DNA from: Bact-08 sp964533215
GTDB taxonomy: Bacteria > Bacteroidota > Bacteroidia > Bacteroidales > UBA932
NCBI GenBank assembly: GCA_964533215.1
Contig: CAZHLJ010000008.1
Coordinates: forward strand, 1 to 64,000
DNA length: 64,000 nt
Direction of reading: 5' to 3'
The notes under the pieces are model-generated. The model saw only the letters and a list, made by a program, of their open reading frames with translations, ran no database searches and was not told where the DNA came from. Shown piece by piece: positions 55,992-63,619 of the stretch. Within the stretch, counting starts at the first letter, position 1. Each line of letters begins with the position of its first letter. Made by a program: the position numbers and the translations under genes.

Positions 55992-57887
55992 ATGAGCGCT
56001 ATATTCGGAATAGTCAATAAAAGGGGAAAGTCAGTTGAGCAGGATAATTTAAATGCGATCTGCTCTTCTATTTTACATCGTTCAACTGATGGAAAGAGTA
56101 CATGGCTTGAAGGTAATGTTGGGTTTGGTCATTGTCTTCTAAAGATTTATCCACAGCAGGAACATGAGCATTGCCCTATTTCAGTGTTTAATTGTACTAT
56201 AACTGCAGATGCCCGTTTGGATAATCGCAGTGAACTTGCTGCATCGTTAGGGATAGGCAAAGCACGGTTAATGGCGGTTAGCGACTCTGAGATAATTCTA
56301 CTATCCTATAAGCGGTGGGGTAAAGATTGCGTTAATCATTTGGAAGGAGAATTTGCTTTTGCAATTTGGGACGCTAACACTCAAAAACTATTTGCCGCTA
56401 CCGACCATATCGGATTTCGTCCTTTTTTTTACTACGATTCTCCGGATCAATTCATTTTTTGCAGCGAAATTAAAGGGATTGGGGCTGTCAAACCTCTTCC
56501 AAACTATTTTAACGAGGAGAGCCTCATCCAGTACTTTTATAGTAAGGGTAAGCCAAATATTACCTACAATCAGGAGATATTTGCACTATGTGGGGGGAAT
56601 GTGCTTACGTTGCAGGATGGTAACTTAAGCTACCTCAAGTATTGGAATTTAGAATCTACAGGTAAGTACAACTTTACAAAAGACCAGGATTGGTACGATT
56701 GTACGCGTGAGTTGCTTTATCGCGCTGTAGAGAATAGGTTGAATACAGATGTACCTATAGGAGTAACTTTAAGCGGTGGACTAGATTCTACAAGCGTTGC
56801 CTGTATACTTTCAGAACTCCTGTCGAAGAAGAACAAGCCTCTCTATACCTTCTCTTCTGTACTCCCATTAGACCATAGAGGAATTGAAAAAGACGAACGT
56901 TACTATATAGACTTGGTAGGAAAGCACTGCCCTAACATTATTCAGACATATGTGGAGGCGCCTGGTGTAGGCCCTTTATCAAATTTGGATGAAGCTTTTG
57001 ATATTGATGAAACTTTCCCAGTTTCTGTTGCATACATGAATTATGCTTTACATAGTGCAGCAATGCAAAATCAAATTCGAATACTATTTAATGGTTTTGG
57101 TGGAGATTACTGGATTTCGTGGAAAGGGCATAGTGTCGTTTATGAACTTGTCAAGAAAGGTAAGTATAAACAGGCACTAGAAATTATGCAGCAATTTAGT
57201 GTGAAGGAAAAGCAACCCTTTCATAAAATATTTCGGATAATGTATCTTTCTCAATCTCCATACTACTCTTTTCTAAGATCGCTTTTTAGGAAGCAAAATG
57301 TGATGGGGCAAAAGATGCTTAATGATAATATTATGAAGAGATATCATAGACAGATATCCGAAAAGGCAAAAGTTAACCACATAGACTCGTTGGTGTTAGA
57401 CGTGAATCAAGGTGTAATTGGCAGGAAAGTGAGCAAGTTTTACAACAGAAGTAACTTCTATAAAATGGATACAGGAACACCTCTTTTTGATAAAAATTTA
57501 TACGAGTTATTGATAGATGTACCGACTCACTGTTATTTAAACAATGGAGAAGAAAGGGGGTTAATTAGAACCATTATGGATGGAGTAATACCAGAGGAAA
57601 TCAGACAAAGGTCTGATAAAAAGGCATTTTCTCCTGATTCAGCTTTGCGATTAATTGAACAAAAAGAAATAATTCTGAATGTAGTTAATCATAGTAATAA
57701 CGATTTACTATTTGACAATTATCTGAATAGCAACTTATTAAAGAAGAGCCTTTGTAATGTAAAAAGTTATGAAGGGTTCCCTCCCAGCTTTGATAATAAT
57801 TTTCTATTTTCGGCTAAAACAGGTATTTCGGCGACTATTTTACTTATACTTAGGGAAAAAGGATATATTTTTGATTTCAATAAATAA
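55992..57887 (+). CDS. Lasso-type macrolactam synthetase (asparagine synthetase homologue)
   Basis: 631 residues. The N-terminal glutamine-amidohydrolase-like domain starts MSAIFGI, lacking the nucleophile Cys2 of true AsnB, so it cannot use glutamine. The synthetase domain has the ATP pyrophosphatase loop SGGLDSTS at 261-268. This combination marks the C protein of lasso clusters, which adenylates an Asp/Glu side chain and closes a ring with the core N-terminus. It diverges from the tailoring genes by 196 bp and is followed 44 bp later by the precursor gene. Confidence 0.88.
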   Translation: MSAIFGIVNKRGKSVEQDNLNAICSSILHRSTDGKSTWLEGNVGFGHCLLKIYPQQEHEHCPISVFNCTITADARLDNRSELAASLGIGKARLMAVSDSEIILLSYKRWGKDCVNHLEGEFAFAIWDANTQKLFAATDHIGFRPFFYYDSPDQFIFCSEIKGIGAVKPLPNYFNEESLIQYFYSKGKPNITYNQEIFALCGGNVLTLQDGNLSYLKYWNLESTGKYNFTKDQDWYDCTRELLYRAVENRLNTDVPIGVTLSGGLDSTSVACILSELLSKKNKPLYTFSSVLPLDHRGIEKDERYYIDLVGKHCPNIIQTYVEAPGVGPLSNLDEAFDIDETFPVSVAYMNYALHSAAMQNQIRILFNGFGGDYWISWKGHSVVYELVKKGKYKQALEIMQQFSVKEKQPFHKIFRIMYLSQSPYYSFLRSLFRKQNVMGQKMLNDNIMKRYHRQISEKAKVNHIDSLVLDVNQGVIGRKVSKFYNRSNFYKMDTGTPLFDKNLYELLIDVPTHCYLNNGEERGLIRTIMDGVIPEEIRQRSDKKAFSPDSALRLIEQKEIILNVVNHSNNDLLFDNYLNSNLLKKSLCNVKSYEGFPPSFDNNFLFSAKTGISATILLILREKGYIFDFNK

Positions 57888-57931
57888 TGTGGGCTTGACT
57901 GAGTCCTATGTTTAACTATAAAACAAATAAG

Positions 57932-58045
57932 ATGATAAACGAAAAAGAAAAATGGAGTACACCTGAAGTTGAGGTTATCTCTATCAATTCAGAGACTTTA
58001 GGAACGGGAATTAATAATCAAGAAGGTGATAGTTCTAATTCCTAA
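57932..58045 (+). CDS. Candidate lasso-type precursor peptide (37 residues)
   Basis: Small ORF directly after the cyclase gene. The leader carries W8-x-x-P11-x-V13, matching the YxxPxL motif read by B1 proteins. Thr22 stands at -2 to a Gly, as lasso leaders require. The predicted core from Gly24 is GTGINNQEGDSSNS, with Glu at core position 8, giving an eight-residue ring and a six-residue tail that ends in Ser. The tail contains no bulky residue. Two hairpins follow. I am confident this is the precursor; the exact cleavage point is inferred from the Thr(-2)/Gly1 rule. Confidence 0.82.
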   Translation: MINEKEKWSTPEVEVISINSETLGTGINNQEGDSSNS

Positions 58046-58068
58046 ATGTCGCCGTTTAGGTGTTGTTG

Positions 58069-58148
58069 AGACCTTTGGGTAGACTTTCTTTTGTTGTCCA
58101 AAGGTCTAAATTAGCAAGGGTATCTGTTGAGGATACCCTTATGTTTTA
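58069..58148 (+). terminator. Double hairpin terminator after the precursor gene
   Basis: A first hairpin has a 10-bp stem (58069-58078 with 58098-58107). A second has a perfect 9-bp stem (AAGGGTATC 58116-58124 with 58132-58140) followed by atgtttt. The second is the likely terminator. Confidence 0.75.
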
Positions 58149-58232
58149 ATTTGGGTCTGTTGAAAAACTTTCATCCACTAATTAATTCCAATCAGATATG
58201 GAATAATCTGCGTTTTAAGAAACTAAAAGGGC

Positions 58233-58746
58233 GTATTATAATACTCCCCACAATTCAACCACCGGGGATGTTTATTAAGTTTAAATCCTATGCTGCATAT
58301 TCATACCAGTCATAAGGTGTTTTTCTATCCAGACTCTGATGAGTCCGTTGATTATTATAATAGTTCAGATACTCATTAAGGCCTTTGATGAGTGTGTTCC
58401 CTTCCTCTCCCGTCCATGCTTATTGTCATTTCTTGTTCTTCAAGGTACTCTATCCATATCGGGCTGGTGAATTGCGAACCCAGGTCGGAGTTCACAATCT
58501 CCGGTTTTCCGTGCTTCGCAACAGCCTGCTTGAGTACCTTAAGGCTGCATTCTGCCCCAAGTGTGTTGGAAAGGCTCCTCCCTACAATATAGCGGCTATA
58601 AACATCAATTATGGCAGTTAAGATACTCCTCATCAATCTTGCTCATCACATAAAGATCTTCAGGACCCTCTTCAAAAGGTTTATAATAATGAGTGCTTCT
58701 GTTCACAACAAAAAGCTCACATTGACGCCGGATACTGAGCTTTTCA
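58233..58746 (-). pseudogene. IS3-family transposase relic, copy 2
   Basis: An inverted, decayed copy of the same element as 52573-53205. On the minus strand it begins inside orfB (RRQCELFVVNRSTHYYKP), carries the identical internal deletion junction before TAIIDVYSRYIVG, and keeps the DDE-domain segment up to SDLGSQFTSPIWIEYLEEQ. It then has a second deletion that joins SMDGRGRE out of frame to the C-terminal NEYLNYYNNQRTHQSLDRKTPYDW. The tataatactcccc near 58237-58249 may be its right end. Confidence 0.8.
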
Positions 58747-58807
58747 TACCTTAAATATTATAATGTAAAATTAGTTATACACTATTGATATTTAGATATA
58801 TATCCTA

Positions 58808-58882
58808 GACAAAACGCGACAAAAGTAAGACAAAAGATGACAATTCGTGACCTGTTTTGTGTTTTTTAAATAGGTCACGAAT
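58808..58882. repeat. Phased GACAAAA repeats and an 11-bp inverted repeat
   Basis: GACAAAA occurs at 58808, 58818 and 58829, and GACAATT at 58839, a spacing of 10-11 bp. An 11-bp perfect inverted repeat follows: ATTCGTGACCT 58843-58853 with AGGTCACGAAT 58872-58882. This looks like a protein-binding or recombination site rather than coding DNA. Confidence 0.5.
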
Positions 58883-58940
58883 TAGTCATGGAAGAGTGTC
58901 CAATTATGACCATTTTTGACTATTATTCCGGACAAATTGA

Positions 58941-58979
58941 AAATAAAAAACCCTACAATTATTTGATATTGTAGGGTTT
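58941..58979 (-). terminator. Terminator of the tRNA-Lys gene
   Basis: A 12-bp stem (58948-58959 with 58968-58979). On the minus strand it is followed by ttttttatttt. The motif ttttgtccagtttttagaac at 58987-59006 separates it from the tRNA. Confidence 0.75.
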
Positions 58980-59014
58980 GTCTGACTTTTGTCCAGTTTT
59001 TAGAACATTTTTAG

Positions 59015-59087
59015 TGGTCCCGGTGGGGATCGAACCCACGACCCCAACATTAAGAGTGTCGTGCTCTACCAACTGAGCTACAGAACC
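59015..59087 (-). tRNA. tRNA-Lys (anticodon CUU)
   Basis: 73 nt without an encoded CCA end. The acceptor stem GGTTCTG pairs with CGGGACC. The D arm is GCTC-AGTTGGTA-GAGC, the anticodon stem CGACA/TGTTG with loop CTCTTAA (anticodon CUU), and the T arm GTGGG-TTCGATC-CCCAC. It decodes AAG. Confidence 0.93.
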
Positions 59088-59162
59088 TGGTTAAAACCGC
59101 GGCAAAGGTAGTAATTATCGTTTAAGATGCTAATATTTTTGAAAAAAAATTTAAAAAAGATG

Positions 59163-59588
59163 CTATTTATTCTTGAGCAGGTCACGAATTTCCTTAAGCA
59201 AAACAACATCTTCGGATGGGGGAGGAGGTGTTGCCGGAGTTGCAGGAATCTCTGATTTTCTGCGATTAAGGTTGTTCATTAGCTTTATCATAGTAAATAT
59301 TGCAAATGCTATGATAATGAAATCGAGTGTGACCTGAATAAAATTGCCGTAATTGAGGGTGACAGCCGGAGAAAGTATTCCGTCAGAATTGGCAACAGCT
59401 TGTTTAAGAGTGATTTTCAAGTCTGTAAAGTTAACACCTCCTACAAGAAGACCTATGGGAGGCATGATGACATCGGAAACGAATGAAGAGACGATTTTCC
59501 CGAAAGCCCCTCCAATGATTATACCCACAGCCATGTCAATAACATTTCCGCGCATCGCAAATTGCTTGAATTCGTCTACAAATTTCAT
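59163..59588 (-). CDS. mscL: Large-conductance mechanosensitive channel
   Basis: 141 residues, normal for MscL. It opens under membrane tension during osmotic downshock. The N-terminal amphipathic helix is followed by TM1 (FKQFAMRGNVIDMAVGIIIGGAFGKI-type, Gly-rich pore), a periplasmic loop and TM2 (FIIIAFAIFTMIKLMN). A Pro-rich linker and a cytoplasmic helix (LLKEIRDLLKNK) end it. The frame opens at 59660, but ATG 59588 (MKFVDEFKQFAMRG) is the family start. Confidence 0.95.
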   Translation of the reverse strand: MKFVDEFKQFAMRGNVIDMAVGIIIGGAFGKIVSSFVSDVIMPPIGLLVGGVNFTDLKITLKQAVANSDGILSPAVTLNYGNFIQVTLDFIIIAFAIFTMIKLMNNLNRRKSEIPATPATPPPPSEDVVLLKEIRDLLKNK

Positions 59589-59660
59589 TTTGAGTATATG
59601 TTTTAGTTTATTGTTCGAATTTACAAATAAATGTCTATTTTCGCGCCAAATTTGAAACAT

Positions 59661-61328
59661 ATGGAATGGATAAGAACACTTTTTTTCAGCGAGGGTGTTG
59701 CTCAGTCAATTATTATATTAGCAACTGTAATCACTTTTGGAATTCTTTTAGCTAAGATAAAAATAGCCAAAATCTCTTTTGGGGTAACATGGATACTTTT
59801 TGTGGGTATAACATTCAGCCACTTCGGACTATCTATTAATCCGGAAATACTGCATTTTGTCAAAGAGTTTGGGCTCATACTGTTTGTCTATTCGGTCGGA
59901 CTTCAGGTCGGACCTGGTTTTTTTTCCTCTTTGAAAAAGGGAGGACTCCAATTAAACCTGCTTGCAGCAAGCATTGTTTTGCTTGGTGTACTTGTAACTT
60001 TGGGAATATATATAATTACAGGACTTCCGATCTCCACTATGGTGGGAATCCTATCAGGAGCCATTACCAACACTCCGGGATTGGGCGCAGCGCAGCAGAC
60101 ATATCTGGAAATGAACGGAGTGAACGATCCAAGCATAGCAACAGGATATGCACTTGCATACCCGTTGGGAGTTGTAGGAATAATCTTCTCAATGATTTGT
60201 ATCAAATCCATATTCAGGATAAACCTTCAAAAAGAGAATGAGAAAATAACTGAACAGGAGAAAGAAAATCCAAACGAGACTATCAGGATGTCCGTAAAGG
60301 TCCTGAATCACTCTCTTTTTGGAAAATCAATAGTAGATGTAAAACATCTTCTATCCAAAAGCTTTGTGATATCCAGAGTCTCTTCTGCCAGCCATCCCGT
60401 GAAAATAGCTTCAGCAAACTATATTATAAGCGAGGGTTGCAAGTTGCTTATTGTTGCTCACAAGAAGGATCAGGATCTGATAATTGCCTTTTTCGGAGAG
60501 GCTGTGGAGATGAGTGATGATGATTGGGGTATCAACGATAATGCTATTGTCCCAAGAAGGGTACAGGTTACTGAAAACAGCGTAAACGGAAAAAGCCTTT
60601 CTGATCTCAGGCTTGGTAAGGCGTTTGGAATTACAGTAACCAGAGTCAACCGTGCGGGGGTAGATCTTCTGGCCACATCCAACCTTAAGCTTCAGATAGG
60701 AGACAGGCTGACAATTGTAGGAACACAGACAAGTATAGATGCTGCTGCGAAATTGCTTGGGAACTCTATGAAAAGGCTTAGAGAGCCCAATCTTGCTGCA
60801 ATATTTCTAGGTATAGGCCTGGGTATTTTATTGGGCAGCATTCCTTTCTTTATCCCTGGAATTCCTCAGCCAATCAAGCTTGGTCTTGCCGGAGGTCCGC
60901 TAATTGTAGCTATACTTATCAGCAAATTCGGGCCTAAGTATAAATTGGTCACATACACAACAATGAGTGCAAACCTTATGCTTAGGGAGGTAGGTATCTC
61001 CCTCTTCCTGGCTTGTGTTGGTCTGGATGCAGGTAAAGGCTTTGTAGAGACTATTGTAAACGGTGGTGGCGCTATGTGGATTTTATATGGAGCAATCATT
61101 ACCATTGTACCACTTCTTATAGTCGGTTTTATAGGCCGCTACTTCTGCAAGCTGGATTATTATACTATTATCGGATTGATTGCCGGCAGTACAACAGACC
61201 CACCTGCACTTGCATACTCAAACTCAATATCTTCAAATGACCTTCCTGCTGTCAGTTATGCAACTGTGTATCCTCTTACAATGTTCCTTAGAGTCTTGTC
61301 GGCACAGCTTCTCATACTTTTCGTCTGA
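59661..61328 (+). CDS. YidE/AspT-family transporter with two RCK (TrkA-C) domains
   Basis: About 555 residues. Two sets of membrane helices (about 1-180 and 365-555) each contain the Asp-Ala-exchanger repeat, with the paired motifs GAITNTPGLGAAQQTY and GSTTDPPALAYSNS. Two TrkA-C domains lie between them (about 205-275 and 285-365; VSVTENSVNGKSLSDLRL-type). Family members include the AspT aspartate:alanine exchanger and the uncharacterised YidE/YbjL proteins; this one resembles YidE more. Substrate unknown. The frame opens at 59631 and ATG 59661 (MEWIRTLFF) is the likely start, diverging from mscL. Confidence 0.88.
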   Translation: MEWIRTLFFSEGVAQSIIILATVITFGILLAKIKIAKISFGVTWILFVGITFSHFGLSINPEILHFVKEFGLILFVYSVGLQVGPGFFSSLKKGGLQLNLLAASIVLLGVLVTLGIYIITGLPISTMVGILSGAITNTPGLGAAQQTYLEMNGVNDPSIATGYALAYPLGVVGIIFSMICIKSIFRINLQKENEKITEQEKENPNETIRMSVKVLNHSLFGKSIVDVKHLLSKSFVISRVSSASHPVKIASANYIISEGCKLLIVAHKKDQDLIIAFFGEAVEMSDDDWGINDNAIVPRRVQVTENSVNGKSLSDLRLGKAFGITVTRVNRAGVDLLATSNLKLQIGDRLTIVGTQTSIDAAAKLLGNSMKRLREPNLAAIFLGIGLGILLGSIPFFIPGIPQPIKLGLAGGPLIVAILISKFGPKYKLVTYTTMSANLMLREVGISLFLACVGLDAGKGFVETIVNGGGAMWILYGAIITIVPLLIVGFIGRYFCKLDYYTIIGLIAGSTTDPPALAYSNSISSNDLPAVSYATVYPLTMFLRVLSAQLLILFV

Positions 61329-61347
61329 TTGTACTGGCTTGTCGTCA

Positions 61348-62925
61348 CTAATTGCCTAACCTGAGAACAATTCTGTCTACACCGGTGGAGTCTATTGTAA
61401 TGTTTGAGCCCGCTTGGGACGACATTGATTTTAGTATGTCCATTACTTTGCCACATCTGCCTGATGCTTTTCCGGTTAAGGTAATGTAGCAGCTTATGGC
61501 CTTTGCATTAGCAGATTCTGCAAATTTCCAGCCTACGACCTCATTATCGTAGTATCCCCTGCTCCACATGTCTCTCTTGAATACCCGCTCTCTTATAGGA
61601 GTTGCAAGCTGCGAAGAAAATTCCACAATCCTTTCAACCTTTATATTCCTTGTCTCTACCATATCCCTCATTGAATTTGTCCCTTTAAGCGATTCTTTGG
61701 ACGGATATTTGAATTTTCCAAACATTTCACCTGCAGTTGTTCCCAGGGTAAGCTCATCTATGGAATTTGGGGTAATGCTATTGATCACACGTTTTACTTC
61801 AACGTCAATATCGAAATAATCAGATACGAACATCTCCTGTTGCCCATAATTGACTACTGTTGCATATTCGTTTGTATTCACCGGTTTTCCCTTTGCATCT
61901 ATCAGGTTGAACTTGTTTCTCTCCTGAACAAAACATTTTCCTCCGAAGAATCCAACGAATGAGTCCATGAGAAAGTCCGAGACCTTCTCGTCCTTGATGT
62001 TTATCAGTGCGTATTTGTCTTTGTCTTTTGCAAAAAACAGTTGCCCCTCGGCATATTGGATATCCTGATATTTTGGCCTTATAATTACTTCTCCCGACTT
62101 GTCTATTACCCCGTATCCGTTACCATCGGAAAATATTGCATATCCTGCGGAGAAGGGCTTTACCGATACGAATTTGCCATTTGGCTTTATGATCTTCTCT
62201 CCTTTGATATTCATAAAGCCCCACTCGTTCATCTGCGGAGTGTCCGTGAAACCTATAAGACCCTCGCTGAATCCGTCATGAATGGAAGATACTGTATTCT
62301 GAAAAGATATAATGGTTTGGCCTCCTTTGTCTATTACAGATATAAGCGGATTTGATGGGTTTTGACTGTTTGTCTCAGATACAATTGCATATCCCTCTTT
62401 AAACGGAAAAGCCTTGGTATAGGCAGGTTTGATGACAACTTCCCCCTTTGTGTTGATGTATCCGCATTTTGAGTCGGCATCAATTATCTCAGCCATTCCC
62501 TCAGAAAAATTTGTGGCATATACAATTGCAGATCCATTACACTCTGAGATTGCAAAAGCCTCCGAACCATCTTTGTTGATGAAAGAGATAGGGGAGTCCT
62601 TCTCTACAACAGGAGCCACCTCTTCAAGGAAAAGTCCGGCCTGAAGGTATGGACCGGCAACAAGTTTAGGCTGTTCTGCAGATGTGTAGTACTCAAAAAG
62701 ACCATTTTGATTTTTTACTACAAAAAGTCCGTTTATTGCATTTGAAGGCATCTCCTCAAATTCATTTGCAAACAAGACTTTTCCGTCAGTTCCGATTAAT
62801 CCCCATCTACCTTGCGGATCTTCCTGAAAAGGCAGATGCGTGAACCCTTTTTCATTTGTCCTCTGACAAGAGAAAATGGCAGCACTCATTACTATAAGTG
62901 CAGACATATAGACGATGTTTTTCAT
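61348..62925 (-). CDS. WG-repeat lipoprotein
   Basis: 525 residues with lipobox Cys20 (AIFSC). From about residue 38 to 330 it contains tandem WG beta-repeats (GRWGLIGTDGKVLF, CGYINTKGEVVIKPAY, WGFMNIKGEKIIKPNG, YGVIDKSGEVIIRPKY). The C-terminal 150 residues have no repeat and end in a small domain with VDRIVLRLGN. WG-repeat proteins are common at the Bacteroidota cell surface and are thought to mediate binding. Specific role unknown. Monocistronic, converging on the transporter gene. Confidence 0.85.
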   Translation of the reverse strand: MKNIVYMSALIVMSAAIFSCQRTNEKGFTHLPFQEDPQGRWGLIGTDGKVLFANEFEEMPSNAINGLFVVKNQNGLFEYYTSAEQPKLVAGPYLQAGLFLEEVAPVVEKDSPISFINKDGSEAFAISECNGSAIVYATNFSEGMAEIIDADSKCGYINTKGEVVIKPAYTKAFPFKEGYAIVSETNSQNPSNPLISVIDKGGQTIISFQNTVSSIHDGFSEGLIGFTDTPQMNEWGFMNIKGEKIIKPNGKFVSVKPFSAGYAIFSDGNGYGVIDKSGEVIIRPKYQDIQYAEGQLFFAKDKDKYALINIKDEKVSDFLMDSFVGFFGGKCFVQERNKFNLIDAKGKPVNTNEYATVVNYGQQEMFVSDYFDIDVEVKRVINSITPNSIDELTLGTTAGEMFGKFKYPSKESLKGTNSMRDMVETRNIKVERIVEFSSQLATPIRERVFKRDMWSRGYYDNEVVGWKFAESANAKAISCYITLTGKASGRCGKVMDILKSMSSQAGSNITIDSTGVDRIVLRLGN

Positions 62926-63178
62926 AGAACTAAGTTTTTGTATATCAAATATACAAAAATGTTAGAAACAATAATGTTTCGCTTTTCTATGATACTTATG
63001 CAGATAATTTAAGGTTTGGATTTCATTTATCAGACTAAGTTTCTCTTAAAAGGCTTTGGGAATTTTTCTTTATTTCCATATTTTAGTCATATTCGTTTCT
63101 AGAACCATTAAGAAATCAGGTCTTTCGGTTTTTAATTAGCCTCATATCAAAAATTAGTATAAAATGTTTTTTTTTACA
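62926..63178. other. Intergenic stretch, nothing recognised
   Basis: AT-rich spacer between the WG-repeat gene and the small-peptide promoter. No gene, hairpin or repeat that I can support. Confidence 0.5.
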
Positions 63179-63187
63179 TATTTTTGT
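63179..63187 (+). promoter_or_regulatory. -7 promoter element before the small-peptide/fimbrillin genes
   Basis: TATTTTTGT matches TAnnTTTGY. The leader to the small ORF would be about 250 nt and would include the decayed duplicate at 63311-63413. Confidence 0.4.
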
Positions 63188-63310
63188 TATATAAAAGAAA
63201 ACCTGAGAAGGTTAAATATCATAACACTCGTCGATAAATTACTTAGTGATGCTTTAGCCAAAACGGTTATTGCCTAATCTAAAGAAAATTTTAGAGTAGA
63301 GATTTGTTAA

Positions 63311-63413
63311 TTTATAATATTAGAAATTATTAAACGAAAAAGACAATATATATATGGATGCTGTTACTGTTATCCCTTGTACTGATTTATACGTCTGTTT
63401 CTTACAGTGAAGA
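63311..63413 (+). pseudogene. Decayed duplicate of the fimbrillin lipoprotein 5' end
   Basis: Aligns along its whole length with 63596-63704, the upstream region and signal-peptide codons of the next lipoprotein gene (shared ttattaaa-gaaaaagacaat, then similar ctttgt/ctgttactg and tttata-c-gtctctt blocks). The start codon is ACG where the intact gene has ATG, and frameshifts follow. It is a remnant of a duplicated gene. Confidence 0.65.
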
Positions 63414-63439
63414 TAATAAAAACCAATAGTAATAAAAAT

Positions 63440-63595
63440 ATGGAAAAACAAAAAGACACTAATGATGAGCCATTTTACATGGGCTTCTGCTGTATAGGAG
63501 AAGCTTATATTTCACCTTCTATAGAGATTGTTGAAATTACAATCGAAAAGGGTTTTGCCGACTCTGCAGAAGGCTTTGGAGAAGGGACATGGTAA
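63440..63595 (+). CDS. Small 51-residue peptide of the fimbrillin-associated type
   Basis: 51 residues. The N-terminal part (DEPFYMGFCCIGEAY) is followed by YISPSIEIVEITIEKGFADS and a Gly/Glu-rich tail ending GEGTW. Short proteins with Y-x-S-P-x-IEVxEI and GFAxS patterns are common in Bacteroidales next to fimbrillin genes; their function is unknown to me. I prefer ATG 63440 over 63407 because the first residues of the longer frame are low-complexity. It is 24 bp before the fimbrillin-like gene. Confidence 0.65.
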   Translation: MEKQKDTNDEPFYMGFCCIGEAYISPSIEIVEITIEKGFADSAEGFGEGTW

Positions 63596-63619
63596 TTTAT
63601 AACAATAAAAATTATTAAA

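Noticed and set aside
58127..58315. 62-residue plus-strand frame after the precursor terminator
   Set aside because: It overlaps the terminator hairpin and the end of the IS relic, with no protein-like features.
52573..58746. Intact composite transposon carrying the RiPP genes
   Set aside because: Both relics are truncated and lack functional transposase, and the intact ends are not both on the outside, so current mobility is not supported.
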